The notes: generated by a model not told the origin, from the letters alone. 64,000 nt of DNA from Lunularia cruciata (GCA_948567375.1 OX419756.1:55344552-55408551), one strand, 5' to 3'. Shown: positions 11,451 through 23,634, numbered from the stretch's first letter. A program made the numbers and translations.

Positions 11451-14294
11451 GTCAACTCGGTATTGTACAGATAACTAGAATCCTACATAGTAAAGCTCTG
11501 GCAACATCTTAGATCTTGAGTATCGGGATGCTCTAATACTTCGCGTAATTCTTTCATTCTCTCAAAATCAAAATCCATTTGATCGATTTCGTTGCTGGTT
11601 ACAACCGAAAGCTGCTTCTAGCCTATCCTTTTAAAACTGCTACCTTCTTCTATTATAATTTTGCCCTTTACCCGGCGCGCATTCTACACCACCATGACAT
11701 TGTCACACTGACCACTTGTGATCCCAATGCATTAGCGAATTCAGCAAACGACACGAGCGATCCTTGATTGCGTGTAAAGTGGAGTCTTGTACTCTAGAAC
11801 TGTATAGGCCACCCTTGGATAGACTCATTCAGTTTGAGGCCACCCTTAGATCTGCCCACTTTGAGGTGTGAAGTATCGCAGAGAACAACAGAAGTAACGG
11901 CCACTACGTCTGTAGTAAAAGAGGAATCTCCAGTCTGCCCTACTTTGAGATGTCAAATATAGTGACGGAGGAACAACAGAAGTAACGGCCATTACTTCTG
12001 TAGTAAAAGAGGGGGTCTCCAGAGACAATTTGAGAACCAACCACCAACGAAAAGCTCGATGGTAGTCATAAACTGATTGAGTCATGGTGTCTCTCATGGG
12101 CCAGTATAGTCCGACAACAGGAAACAGTTGTGGGTTCCAGAATCACTTTATGGGTACCGGTGAATATCCGTAAGGAAATTTACGGATAGGACCCATTAAC
12201 CATGAAAGATTTCCAGATAGCAAAGTTATGACCCGTAAAAATTACGAGGTTCTGGAACTCCTTAAGAGTTTATGAAGGTATTAATTGAAACTTTTCTTTC
12301 TACATGTATCATTGGTATCTCATTTTCTCCTGAGAAGCACAAATTTCGTATCAACTTGTAAGGTGATCCATTACTATATCCCATAATCCTCTTTGGAATC
12401 ATGGTCATAATATTACTTACTAAACTTTGCGAGCCCGGATGCTCTTGTGGCTTTCATCACCCGTAAATTATTTTACTAGAAACCTATGGGAAAATCAACA
12501 GCACCCGCAAGTATCCGTCTTTTCTACTTCTGAAACACACTGGGGGTTTCAGAAAGTTTCCCGGTTGCTCTGTCCGTGATGATGTCTGTCGTTCTTTCAC
12601 TCAGCAGATTTCACTTGCATGTCGGAAAGGGTTATTTAGTTGCCGCACGCATGATATGTGTCATCTCTTGTATTTCTCTGTACAACAATCACCCAAGTCG
12701 TTGACAAATCAAGCCGTAATTGATGGAAGCGGTAATGAACAGGTTTCGAAGTCTGCCTACAACTATAGCTGTCTTCCGAAGATTGGCAGCACAAGAGCAG
12801 TTTGGCGAGCAAATTAGAGGTCCTCGAATTATGCGTGGTCCTCAGTACGCCGTCATACATGATGGTTATTTGATGTACACAAGTTTATGTCTCAGGAAAA
12901 CACGCAGCTGATGGCGGCATATTAGAAAAGCACCGTGTAGCTGTAGCCGTTGTGGGAAAGAAGGGCATCGATCCACATCGTGTCAGACAGAGACGTTTCT
13001 TCTGTTGTCAAAACAAATATAAGGGTCCGTGGCGGGTAGATCTCACGCCAAGTTTTCAAGCTTATCGACAAGTGGCCGGCGGGCGTTCGTCCGGCTGGGT
13101 GCACGGTCCTCCAATTTGTCAGCAACGCCGACAAATTGGAAGGGTGTCCTTTTAGAGGAGAAGGAGCGTTTTTCTAATATTCACCTTCAGATGCTTATGA
13201 GAAAGTACACCTTGGAAACATTTCCTCAGCAGAAAGGAAAGAAACAAACTAAAGTACTCAATTCAAACGTACTCGTGGCCTGGAAAGAGGCGACGCATCT
13301 GGATGTTCTTGCCAGCGTTGGATAGGGGGGGGTTTCGGAATCCTGTATGGTATTTGTCAAAGGCTTTGTGGGACAGAAGAGACTGGACCAATTCCGTGCT
13401 GACTCCAATGTAGTTGCTGACACTTTCAGGCAGTTCTTGCAGTTGATTTCTCTTCTCTCTTTAGGCAATGTTGAGCACCTTATCTGCTTTTGACTCTGAT
13501 TTGACAAGGAAATTGGTCTTACTGACTGTTGACATCCACATGACTAGCTGAGTCTTTAATTGTTCACAGCACATGGAGTTGCATTATGCAGTTCTTCATC
13601 TGAGGGACATGTACCAGATCGTATGATGACTCAATGGGATACAGAAGAAGTTACTTTAGGGAGGACTCTTTGCTTTGGTGGTTTATTCTCTCTCTAAGGG
13701 GTTAAGGGCAAGATTTTCTTGTCTCTTTCTTTTATTTTCTCATCAGATCGTCTTCTTCGAAAGAAAATGAAAAAGTTACGAGAGAAGAAGAATATGAAGT
13801 TTTGCAAGCACTTCGGTGAACGTGCTGAAATGTCATCATAGTCGTATGTCCGGTCCTTGGTTAGTGGTTTTGTGAATATTTAAGATCCCACAAGTATATA
13901 ATTTAGAGCGAGGAAGTGGACATCATGATCTAGAACAATGTATTTTTACTACAGATATGAAAATCCAGCATTATTTCGCAGGCATGAAGTTTAAGCATGT
14001 GCAAAAGATGTACTTACACCTTCACATAATAAGATTGCATCCCATGTACTTACTCCTATGTAACTAATCTTAGTGTGTAAATCAATAGTACTGTTCATTA
14101 ATACTAGTCCAAATGCTTTATAAGTGGCTTATAGACCAGAAGGGACAAGAATTATTTACGAGAAATTTGATAATTGAGACCAAGGGAAAAAAATCACTTC
14201 TCGTATAATTTCTACCAAATTTACTCAGCTTAATTTCTGACCACGACGATCACTAACAAAATATAATTATGACCTTAAACTTAATTTCTTTTCC
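11451..14294. other. Region with no recognisable gene
   Basis: Base composition is less AT-rich between about 12,500 and 13,450 than around it, but no ORF longer than 100 codons appears and none of the short ones resembles a known protein or has splice-linked neighbours. It holds the tandem duplication at 11,851-12,022 and a short inverted repeat near 12,166-12,189 (tatccgtaa...tttacggata). It could contain exons of an unrecognised host gene; I cannot support one. Confidence 0.5.
11851..12022. repeat. Two-copy tandem duplication, 83 and 89 bp
   Basis: Unit 1 (11,851-11,933) and unit 2 (11,934-12,022) both begin tctgccc.actttgag and end ctccag, and they share the core gaacaacagaagtaacggcca. 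Unit 2 contains a perfect inverted repeat, acagaagtaa/ttacttctgt with a 6-base spacer. In unit 1 one arm base has changed (tacgtctgt). No coding function is visible. Confidence 0.8.
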
Positions 14295-14339
14295 ATGAAA
14301 AGTTATCAATGGGGCTTAGCCCCATTGATAACTTTTCAT
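14295..14339. repeat. Perfect 21-bp inverted repeat (hairpin)
   Basis: Left arm 14,295-14,315 and right arm 14,319-14,339 are exact reverse complements, separated by tta. The right arm begins at the point where similarity to the LINE 3' end starts (gcttagcccca, compare 33,436 onward). The hairpin therefore sits on the 5' boundary of a short LINE fragment. Confidence 0.9.
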
Positions 14340-14412
14340 AACTTTTTTTCTCTCCTTGTACGGCTTGATGGGGTCTTCCCATCCTTCGTTTTTCCTACGC
14401 GATCGCCGTTTT
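14312..14412 (+). mobile_element. Truncated LINE 3' end fragment
   Basis: The segment gcttagcccca...ctctccttgtacggcttgatggggtctt.ccatcctt.gtttttcctac matches 33,436-33,530, the stop codon and 3' untranslated part of LINE copy B, with an extra 8-bp gcttgatg repeat in copy B. It is a 5'-truncated relic containing no ORF. Its far end cannot be fixed because similarity fades after about 14,412. Confidence 0.65.
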
Positions 14413-14635
14413 ATCAATGACTTCATATATAAGTCCCTACTTAGAAGCAATTCACACTTTACATCATACAAATCCATGATCTTTCACATTCTATAGCCAT
14501 GCAAGCCCACGTGTTTAAATTCCAACTATAAAGGGACATTTTATGCAAATATAATGAATTAACCAAATCATTATTATTTCAATGGTGTGATGTAGTTTCC
14601 ACGCTCTTATTATCATTAATATTTTGTCTAAATAT

Positions 14636-14636
<1 letters not shown>

Positions 14637-14720
<84 letters not shown>
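14637..14720. repeat. (AT)n microsatellite
   Basis: About 80 bp of almost pure AT dinucleotide repeat with one break near 14,649. Length polymorphism and slippage are expected. Confidence 0.97.
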
Positions 14721-14722
<2 letters not shown>

Positions 14723-16032
14723 CAAACAGTTCATGTTAGAATAAGTTATTCATTTGATATATTAAAAATTCACCTCTAATTTATAACTTGGTGTTATAGC
14801 ATTTTCATTTCTAAGTGATTTGGAGTAGACCAAAGGTATCAATTGTATAATGTATTTTGGGAGTTTAAAGATTAACGGAATCAGCTAGGTTGAGATCAAG
14901 GAAGTTCTTTCAAGACGAGGATTTTAACCCACCTTCTGCAAGGACCAAGGGAGTCTGAACCAGAACGAGGAACTCAACTAGAGTCAAAGGTTTCGAGTTA
15001 TGGTTGGAAAAATAATCAGTAAATTTGCAAAATTTGCAAAATTTGTCTTAGGATCAACGTATTTTAATTTTGATAGAGATGAGAATTGCAGTTTTCACGT
15101 ATTTATGAATAGTAAACTAAAACCATTAAGTTATAATTGAGCTATATCTTTTCTTATCGGAGTTTATAATATCTTTAAACATTTAATTTACATATGAATA
15201 ATACTCATTTACAATGATTTTCTAGTATATTTTATTTACAAAAATCAATAATGAAAATTTATTTTTTTCCAAATTATAAGCTTTTAAATATAGTCTTATA
15301 TATGGTATAATTACGAGGTTCAGATTTAAAGTCGACTGATACTTATGAACAATTGAATGATATCCATAAAATCGTAAAGAAGAATATCCTTATAGAAGAA
15401 TCGATAAGTAATGGAATGGTCCCGTTAAATTTTAGAGTTTATCAAATTTTGGGTGAATTCAAATTTTAGCATTCACATTACACTATTAATGAATGATTCC
15501 ATAACCCGTAAAAATACACAGGTCACATTGTAGGTTACCCGTAAACTTGTATTGTAAACTTGTGCTTCTTAGGGCGGAAGTTGCAGGAGAGTGTGGAGGG
15601 GAGAGGGAGAGACAGGAGACGATATCTATTTTTTTGAGGGTTCTCTAGCACGTAGCACTCGAGTGAATAGTCAATTCTCTTTGTTTTCCAATTTCGGTTC
15701 CATTGGAACCTAGATTGAAGACTATGGAGAATGGAGTAGTAAGTTATGAAGATTTTTTGTTTTTTTTTAGGGTTTAGAGTGATCATTATACATTGAGAGT
15801 GATGGGTCGGGAATTTTCATTACCAATTTCTTGGTTTTTACGATTAAGTTCCATGGGAATTTAGTTTGAAAACTTTAGAGATGGAAATTGAAAGTTATGA
15901 GAGTTATAGATTTTAGGGTTTGGAGAGATTATTTTCTTATGTGAGTTGGGATGTGAGGGGTTGTGGTTTTGCAGATATGGGGAGATATGGAGAGGAGCAA
16001 CATGTGTTACTATCATTATTCCTGTGCTAGCC
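14721..16032. other. AT-rich spacer before the LINE; no gene seen
   Basis: I see no coding region from 14,721 to about 15,790. The stretch 15,540-16,032 is less AT-rich and directly precedes the first plausible LINE start codon (ATG at 16,033), so part of it may be the LINE 5' untranslated region. Its boundary cannot be set without another copy. Confidence 0.5.
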
Positions 16033-16826
16033 ATGGCTACACCTTTCCATGTCGGGTTGCCTAGAGCGGGTCGGGATACACCATGCCCGGTGTGTCATTG
16101 ATGCTTTACCTCGCAAGGGGTAAAGACCCATGTGAGAAGGATGCATAAGGACTATGATTGGACCACTTGGGATGCCCGCGTGAGACAACCGACCACATCA
16201 ACAGCAGTGACTCTCGGGATTACACACACTTCTTCTATCCTTCATTGATCGTTCCAGGGATACCGATTGAGTCGTGGGAGTGGTTAGTTTCTCGAGCGGG
16301 TTGCATTTTGGGGTTATTTGAGACTAGTTTTCCATATCCACGTCTATTCCATAGGCTACCCCGCACACTCCATGATGAGGCTAGACAGGCTTTTTGCCTA
16401 CCACATGATCGTTTGGCAAGTGATCACTTTGACGAGTTAGCATGGTTCCTATTTCTCTTACTCCCTCGATGGTGTCTTCGTTATGCTAGAGGAGGACGTG
16501 CGGGGCATAGAGAGGTGGCTGCTAGATTTCATCAATTCCGAGCGGGGGATTGGGCAGCCCTTCAGGGGGAGTCTGTTAAAGCTACATGATTTAGGAAACA
16601 TGCATCGCCACAAGATACCATAGAGTCCACTCGATTACGATGATGTAGGACATTGGATCAAGTGGGAGAGTTTAGTAGAGCAGCATGAGCGCTACACCCT
16701 TTGTCTATAGCGAGTCCTATTGATGAGACTATCTCTTCCTTACGCTCACTACATCTTATAGCAGTAGAGGGACTACCACTAGAGGTCTTAGTTTATCAGC
16801 CTGAGTAGCCTTTATGTCTTGATAGG
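16033..16826 (+). pseudogene. LINE copy B, N-terminal part with C2H2 zinc finger
   Basis: From ATG 16,033 the reading frame gives a short leader and then a C2H2-type finger: CPVCH, a stop codon, CFTSQGVKTHVRRMH. The spacing is Cys-X2-Cys ... His-X4-His, as in the N-terminal fingers of R2-type LINEs. After a frameshift the frame at 16,158-16,589 continues with FDELAWFLFLLLPRWCLRYARGGRAGHREVAARFHQF and GDWAAL, a conserved block before the RT. Further pieces run to 16,826 (LRSLHLIAVEGLPLEVLVYQPE). There the G2 chromovirus interrupts it; copy A shows the same sequence uninterrupted. DNA binding by the finger is inferred from the family. Confidence 0.72.
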
Positions 16827-17566
16827 TGTAATACCAAGAGCTAGCCATATGATCTAGATGTGAAATTCGGTTTGATAACATCTAGAATGATGTTATACAT
16901 GATGGTCAAAATAGATAAGATAGAAGTATCACCAAAAGAGTACTTCTACTAATATGGCAAAAACCAAAATAAACTTGAGAACTTTAGAACCAATAGTTAG
17001 ACATATGATTTAAAGGTGAGAATTGGTTTGGTAACATCTGGAAGGATGTTACACATGATGAAATAAACAGATCAGAAAGAGGTATCACCAAAAGGGAACT
17101 TCTACTAATAGAGTAGGAACCGAAATATGCCTAAAATCTTTGAAGGCAATTTCGAAGGCCTCAACGGATGAATTAGGCCTCGAAAATGTGCAGAATCCCC
17201 CCCCAAGCAAAGGAAAGTCTGGCCTTCTCTCCTCCTTGCTTTGTCTTGTTAAGAGCATTCCAATGGTACCTTACTCATGTGATTTTAAGATTCCTACAAG
17301 AAGATTCCCTAAAAGATTCCCTCTGGTCAAAGCTTGTTTGACCAACCAGATAGGACCTAGACCAGACATGTCACCCATCCAAGTAAGTAATCCAAGGGTG
17401 GAGCTTGCTGACATGTTACCTATTTGTGTCCCTAATCCTATGGTGGAGTTTCCTTAGAGGAGATCCTCTTTGTCTATATAATAAAGAGAAGGTGCTCCTT
17501 TGGGGCATCAAATGTTTGAGTGTGCAATCTGTGTTTTCTCTCTTCTCTTGTCCTTGGAGTATTACA
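16827..17566 (+). repeat. G2 5' LTR
   Basis: This 740-bp LTR begins TGTAATACC and ends GTATTACA, an 8-bp inverted terminal repeat. It contains a TATA box (tatataataaa, 17,475 onward) about 90 bp from its end, preceded by U3 sequence. The LINE sequence ends at 16,826. Confidence 0.92.
17475..17485 (+). promoter_or_regulatory. TATA box of the G2 5' LTR
   Basis: The sequence tatataataaa lies in the last 100 bp of the LTR, where the U3/R boundary is expected. The same sequence is at 31,167 in the 3' LTR and, reversed, in the solo LTRs. Confidence 0.65.
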
Positions 17567-17567
17567 A

Positions 17568-17579
17568 TGGTATCAGAGC
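17568..17579 (+). other. G2 primer-binding site
   Basis: The sequence tggtatcagagc lies one base inside the 5' LTR. It is the standard complement of the 3' end of initiator tRNA-Met used by many plant LTR retrotransposons. Confidence 0.93.
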
Positions 17580-18166
17580 GAGTGTTTTAGTCCAAGAGAG
17601 TAGATCACCCCTCTTGGAATAGCACAAACTGAAACTTAGTAATTTGAGGTGGAGAACATAGAGTAATCGCTAGACTTAGGAAGGACTTTAGAGAGCGGAT
17701 GGGATGGATGCGCCGGGAGGACAATTTCCCGCACCTAGCTTTCCATTCTTAAACCCATTCCACATCAAGGTTATGTACATCTAGCGTGAGCAGATGAGGG
17801 TATCGCTAGTTTATCACTTTGGTGCAGAATTCATGGACAGAGTGATGAACTCACCAAACCCGGTGATTCTACCTATGGTGATATATGACAGAGAGTGGGA
17901 TTTGACAATCTACATTCTATTATGATAATATGGATATGAATGTCCCAAATCCTCTCCCTTTCAACACTCAAGTAGAAATCCGTTATGTAGTGAGGCCAAA
18001 AGTGATGTTTAGAGATGTTGTGGTTAGGAATTTTAGTGAGGAGTATTATCAACGAGTGATAGCTTTTGAGGTCCCAATGGTAGTTCCGATAGTTCATGCG
18101 CCTTCCAGAATGATTATATTGACTTTGTATTGAAGTAGACATTAGCAATTGAGTGTTGCAGGAACC

Positions 18167-19140
18167 ATGGATCTGCAATTGCAAGAGTTGGTGCAAGGAA
18201 TGCAAGGGATGTTGAATGAATTTCAAGAGATTAAGATGACCATGGAGACATTACAAAGTCAAGAGCAGATCCTCAGGAATGATCAAGCCATGCAAGAAGA
18301 AGAGCCGTCTCAAAACCCAACACCTGCGCCTGAAGTACTTGGAGAGCCCGTGCCTACGAAACCTATCAACGATGAAGCCACATTGCTACTCCGGATGAAG
18401 AAGACCTGCAACATCGAGCCTTACAAGGGGCAGCGTACGATGGGAGTAGTGGAAAATTGGATCTTGAGAATGAATTGATATTTCCGATTATTCTCAACAG
18501 AGATCACAGAGCATGTTGCAAGCGTGTTTGCATGTGGGTACTTCACCGATAAAGCCCTCACATGGTATGATGCTTGGGAACGATCCATGCTGGCAGAGAG
18601 AAGGGAGGTCACATGGACAACAATGCAAGAAGGACTACTGAAGAATTTCCAATCGGTGGATTCTGTGCAGATGGCTCGAACCCAACTATGGGGATTGAGA
18701 CATAAGAATAGCATATAAGAGTATGTGGAGGCATTTCTAGGTCTACAAGTTGCAATTACCGACATGAGTCTAGTAGAGGCTCTCGACAATTTCAAACAAG
18801 GGTTGAGAGAGCGGATTTGCCAAGAAGTCATGGTGCAAAATCCTTGCATAGTATTTGAAGCCATTGCTTGTGCACAAAGAATAGCAAGAGCATTAGGTGG
18901 AGGTGAAGGAGTAGTTCCACCTCAACATTATCAGGCAGAAATGCCACACATGGGTGGACCAATATCAATGGAATTGGGCAACCTTTGATTCTGAGATTGA
19001 GGAGCACGATCGCTTCAAGGGGAGCGGGGACGGGTAGAAGAACAAAGAGATGGAGTCCCACGAGGAGAAGAGACTCGAGGAGAACAACGTCATTGTTACA
19101 ATTGTGGCTGTATTGGGCACATATCTACCAACTATTGCAC
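18167..19140 (+). pseudogene. G2 gag, interrupted by stop codons
   Basis: Starting at ATG 18,167, one frame runs through a coiled-coil-like N-part (LQLQELVQGMQGML...), a retrotransposon gag domain (LTWYDAWERSM, LLKNFQSVDSVQMARTQLWGL) and a C-part (CQEVMVQNPCIVFEAIACAQR). A zinc knuckle follows at 19,094-19,138. Its second His-Cys spacing is five residues (C-X2-C-X4-H-X5-C), one more than the canonical four. In-frame stops are TGA at 18,476, TAA at 18,716 and TGA at 18,986. The protein would form the capsid and bind element RNA; in this copy it is broken. Confidence 0.85.
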
Positions 19141-19347
19141 TCGTTTCCCTAGAGGCCCTTGGCCTTCATACAGGTGATCTTTGAACAACATGGAGAGGCA
19201 CATTGAAGAGGAGGAGGTGGAAATTACTTCAGAAAACAAAGATCGCTAGTAAATGTACCTTGCGGCCTTACTAGCTCAATAAGGAAGTAGAGAAGCGAGG
19301 GAAGGAAGAAGAATAATGCGCAAAGATCCCGAAAGGCAACCTCACAA

Positions 19348-19719
19348 TTGATTGTCATGAATGGAATCCTAGAAGGTAATCAAGTGAGAGTATTAATCGA
19401 TCCGGGAGCAACAGAGAATTTCTTGTCTCGCTCTATTGCAATAAGATTGGGAATGGATCTAGAGAGAGATGGGAGTAAAGAAGTAGAGTTACCAAATGGG
19501 CAAATAGAGAAGATTGAATCATTACCTAGATGGGTAACCCTCTCTGTAGGAGAATATCAGGAAGCAATTGAGTGCCGAGTGATACAGTTAGCTTGTTATG
19601 ATGCAATTTTAGGCATGCCATGGATGGAGCAGTACAACCCTATGGTGGATTGGAGGAAGAAAGTAGTGAGAACCCACCAATGGTCAATCATTGGGGTTAA
19701 AGAAAAATCACATAGGTAG
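19348..19719 (+). pseudogene. G2 aspartic protease domain
   Basis: The retropepsin-like segment has the active-site loop VLIDPGATENFLS near residue 17 and the distal YDAILGMPWMEQYNP motif near residue 88. The usual D-S/T-G triad reads D-P-G here. It shares its frame with the RT downstream but is separated from it by TAG stops at 19,717 and 19,798. It lies in a different frame from gag. Cleavage of the Gag-Pol polyprotein is the family role. Confidence 0.8.
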
Positions 19720-19833
19720 AAACTGCCTCTATATGTCATAGGGACGGCAACTGTCTATAAGACCGACAAATGTTTTATGGGTCTAATAAGAGAAGTCTAG
19801 AGTGCACAACTCGATGGACAAATTCCTGAGAAA

Positions 19834-20872
19834 TTGAAGGATGTGGTGGATGAGTTTCAAGATGTCTTTCCTAATGATCTACCCTTAGGATTACCAACAA
19901 AAAGGCGAGTAGATCACAAAATTGAGACACTCCCGGGGAAGACACCTCCTTGTAAGGCCCCATATCGCCTATCACCTCATGAGTTGGAGGAGTGTAAGAC
20001 TCAAATTGAGGAGATGCTGCAAAAAGGGTTCATCCAACCTAACGTATCACTATATGAGGCCCCTGTCTTGTTTGTGAATAAGAAGGATGGTACAATGCGC
20101 ATGTGCATTGACTATCGGGGTCTCAATCAGCAAATAGTGAAGAACAAATACCCCTTACCTCACATAGATGACCTGTTTGATCAACTCCATGGAGCGAGAT
20201 ACTTCACCAAACTGGACTTGCGGAGCGGTTACAATCAAATCCAAATTGCAGAGGAGGATGTGTACAAAACTGCCTTTCAAACCAGGTATCGCCACTTTGA
20301 GTATCTTGTGATCCCTTTTGGCCTCACCAATGCACCTGCCACTTTCATGAGTCTAATGAATGACATATTTCGTCCATACTTTGATAGTCTGTTATCATCT
20401 TCTTGGATGATATCTTAGTATATAGTAGCACAATGACAGAACACAAACAACATCTACGAGAGGTCCTCCAGATTCCAAGACAAAATCAATTGTACGCCAA
20501 AATCTCAAAGTGTGAGTTTGGCAAGTTTGAAGTAGACTACTTGGGGCATAGAGTGAGTGCAGAGGGCATTCAAGTATTGACAGATAAAATAGAGGTCATT
20601 CAAAAATGGAGTGCCCCAGAAGATCAGACTCAACTTAAGAGCTTCTTGGGGTTGATGGGATTCTATCGTAGATTTGTTAAGGACTTCTCCAAGGTTGCAC
20701 AGCCTTTAACGGCACTACTTGGCAAGGGGAAGAAGTGGACATGGGAAACTGCACAAGAGTTGGCCTTTCAAGAATTGAAGGCCGCCTTGCTACATGTACC
20801 AATCTTGAAGTGGTATGACCTAAAACGTCCAATCAAGTTGGCTACAGATGCATCAGGCGTAGCAATAAGAGC
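19834..20872 (+). pseudogene. G2 reverse transcriptase and RNase H start, split by G3
   Basis: Conserved RT blocks are clear: [36 protein letters not shown] (first catalytic Asp in KLDL), [15 protein letters not shown], then the [10 protein letters not shown] box. A one-base frameshift at about 20,385-20,410, just before the LDD box, separates the 19,834-20,418 and 20,403-20,872 frames. Thumb and connection sequence follow ([37 protein letters not shown]). The RNase H begins with [10 protein letters not shown], and G3 inserts directly after this at 20,872. Confidence 0.9.
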
Positions 20873-21567
20873 TGTGAGCCGGCTTGTATCTCACTTAGGA
20901 TGAACCTCTGATGGCTATTATGGTAGCGCACCATGGACTAAGAAGGCAAGGAACCCAAACTCCATCATACTCCTCCAAGGCTAACACTCCAAGACTCAAA
21001 ACATTGCTCACTAGAGAACTCAATGAGAGAGAGATAGTTGCAAAATGAAAGGATGATGAGTACCTCTTTACCCCTTGCTTATATACTTGTGAAATAGTTA
21101 CGTACCAAAGTTACTAATTACCGTAGTAACTCAAGTTACTAGACTAAAGTCAAGTAAAGTCAAAAAGTAGAAAGGAATATCCATTCACATGGGCATATTC
21201 CCCTAAGCATGTGGTCTTATCTTGACCCAACCACTAAGTCAAGGATTCCTTTACATGGGGTATCCTTGGACTAAAGAAGAATCCAAAACAAAAAGGCTTG
21301 CGGGCCCAAGAGTTCTCAACTCTTTCCTCAAAGCCAAACACCTAGGAATAATAATACCAAGTCAACACATTAAAATCCAAGATAGTGGTGCTCATCTTTT
21401 CTACTTCCTCTAAAGTAAGGTCCCCTCTATCTTAGCTATGACTAACTTTAGCTAACCATGACTAATATAGAACCATACTTTATCTCTATATAAATATTAT
21501 CTCTTAAGTACTTGTAATACCAAGCTAAATATCACAATACCACACACATGCACAAATGGGTGTTACA
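20873..21567 (-). repeat. G3 3' LTR
   Basis: This LTR is 695 bp and pairs with 28,014-28,706 with only scattered differences and a few 1-3 bp indels. The reverse complement of the polypurine tract (tttacccccggac) follows at 21,568. A TATA-like tatataag occurs on the minus strand at 21,085-21,079. Confidence 0.93.
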
Positions 21568-21580
21568 TTTACCCCCGGAC
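21568..21580 (-). other. G3 polypurine tract
   Basis: The minus strand reads gtccgggggtaaa directly before the 3' LTR, the expected plus-strand primer position. Confidence 0.75.
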
Positions 21581-21615
21581 TAAGTTTTCACTTTGTCCTC
21601 AAAGTGAAGGTCTCT

Positions 21616-23634
21616 CTACCTTCTATGGTACATCTTCAACTTATCATGGCTAATTCTATCAAAGTATCTTCCTCCCAACTCCTTGAGATCATAGGTGTAA
21701 TTGCCCCACACCTTCTCCACTATGAAAGGTCCAAAGTACTTAGGCAAAAACTTCTTTTGCAGTCTCTTGAATCGAATGGAATCAAACAACATTACCCAAT
21801 CACCTTCTTTGAAAGTCTCCACCTTCTTCTTGCCTTACCTCTTGTCATAGCTCTCCTTTTGTTTCCTTTGGGCTTGCTCCATTCAAACCATAGCAACTGC
21901 TCTTGCCTCTTCCAACTCCATGAGTTGATCCTTCCTTGACTTCTCTGCATCACCTCCTTGTGCTTTGTTCAATCTCCTATGAATGCTTTGGAAGGTAGGA
22001 AGATCAAAGTGAATAGGTAAGGTAGACTCAATACCATACACCAATTGAAATGGAGAATATCCGGTGGAAGTCTTCATGGTTGTCCTATACGACCACAAAA
22101 CTGGATGAATCTTCTTGTCCCAATGATGTTTAGCTCCCTCCATTTTTGCATCTTTGGCCAACATCATGCACAAGGTCTGATTGGTTCTCTCTGCCAAGGC
22201 ATTGGAATTTGGATTATAGGATGTAGTTATTCTATGTGTGATAGAGAAATGTCGTAGCATGGCTGTAGTAATGCTTCCTGTAAACTCTCCTCCTCTATCA
22301 GAAACCAACTCCAAAGGGCATCCAAACCTAGTGATAATGCATTCATAAAGAAATCTACCCACTTCATCTTCATTCTTGTCCCTCAATGGTCTACCCTCAA
22401 CCCACTTGGTAAGGTAATCAGTAACTACCACAATGTACCAATTGTTCCTTGGGGTTCTATTGAGAGGACCTACAAAATCAATTCCCCACTTCTCAAAAGG
22501 TCCTAGTAATGGAATTGATCTAAGTGGTGGAGTGGATGTAGAATTTCTACCAAAAGCTTGACAAACATGACAAGTTTTGCAATAATCAAGACAATCCTTG
22601 AAAATCCCTCTCCAATGGTAACATGCATCTATAATCTTGAAAGCAATCACCTTTCCTGCAAAGTGTCCTCCACATACTAAACCTTCATGAAACTCCTTTA
22701 TGAGTAGGATAGACTCTTCCTTACCCACTGCTCTTTGAAGTAGACCATCTGCTCCTTGGTGAAAGTGAATATCTTCCACCATTGTGTAAGGTCTAGATCT
22801 TGCTGCAAGGGCCTTCCTCTCCCTAGCATGCATCCCTTTTGGATACTTACCTCTTGTAAAAAAATCCACAATCTCCTTGTACTCCATTGGAACCTCTTGA
22901 GTGATTGAGATTATCATGAGCTCCTCATCCGAGAAGGAATCATCCATTGGCTCATCTCCATCATGATCATAGACTCTAGATAGCAAATCAGCATTTGCAT
23001 GTTTCTTCCCTGGCCTTTTGTCAATGGTGTAGTCATACTCAAACAAGAGTATCATTCACCTTGCTAGTCTCCCTTCAACATTAGGCTTGTTGAAGATGTA
23101 CTTCAAAGCCTTGTGATCCGTGACAATGGTGGCTTTCCCTCCAATCAAGTAGTGTCTAAACTTCTTGAGACCAAAGATCAATGCCAACCCTTCTCTCTCC
23201 GTGATAGAGTAGTTCTTCTTTGCTGAAACCATCTGCATACTAGCATAAGCTATTGGATGATCATGCCCATCTTGGTCTAATTGACTAAGAGTACATCCTA
23301 TAGCTACATTAGACGCATCAGTGTAAAGGATGAAAGGCTTACTCCAATCAGGTTTAGCAAGAATTGGAGCTACAACAAGGGATTGCTTGAGCTCCTCAAA
23401 AGCTTTGAGAGCCTCCTTGTCCTCCAAAATCACCATGTAATCTACACCTTTCTTCATGTAGATGGTCAATGCATAAGCCTTGTTGGAAAATGAGAAGATG
23501 AACCTCTTATAGTATCTAACCATCCCCAAGAATTGGTGTAACTTTGTCAAGCTTGAAGGGAATGGAAGGTCTGAGATTTTCCTCACCTTCTCAAGATCAA
23601 CTACTATTCCATCCTTGGAGATAATGTGCCCCAA
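21616..23634 (-). pseudogene. G3 RNase H and integrase
   Basis: One frame from 23,634 to 21,616 carries RT thumb/connection sequence (LHQFLGMVRYYKRFI), RNase H (FILYTDASNVAIG, LTEREGLALIF-type block, TDHKALKYIF) and integrase. The integrase has an HHCC finger (CKTCHVCQ at about 22,565) and a D-D-E core (GIDFVGPL; VSDRGGEFT; NALAERTNQT). The C-terminal segment FKEGDWVMLFD...FGPFIVEKVWGNYTYDLKEL ends the protein at 21,616, and no chromodomain follows. In-frame stops at about 23,056 (AR*MILLFEYD) and 21,883 (AMV*MEQAQ) sit where the family has Trp, so TGG to TGA changes are likely. Confidence 0.88.

Noticed and set aside
12636-13507. Cluster of 60-98 codon ORFs on both strands in a less AT-rich patch
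   Set aside because: No recognisable domain, no splice-linked continuation and mutually overlapping frames. Left as unassigned DNA.
16158-16589. 143-codon ORF as a possible host gene
   Set aside because: Its downstream block recurs in LINE copies A and C, and a frameshifted zinc finger precedes it. It is the N-terminal part of the LINE.
18476-18988. In-frame stops in G2 gag as programmed readthrough or recoding
   Set aside because: Three different stops, more stops in the integrase frame and a frameshift in the RT point to decay; gypsy elements do not use repeated stops inside gag.
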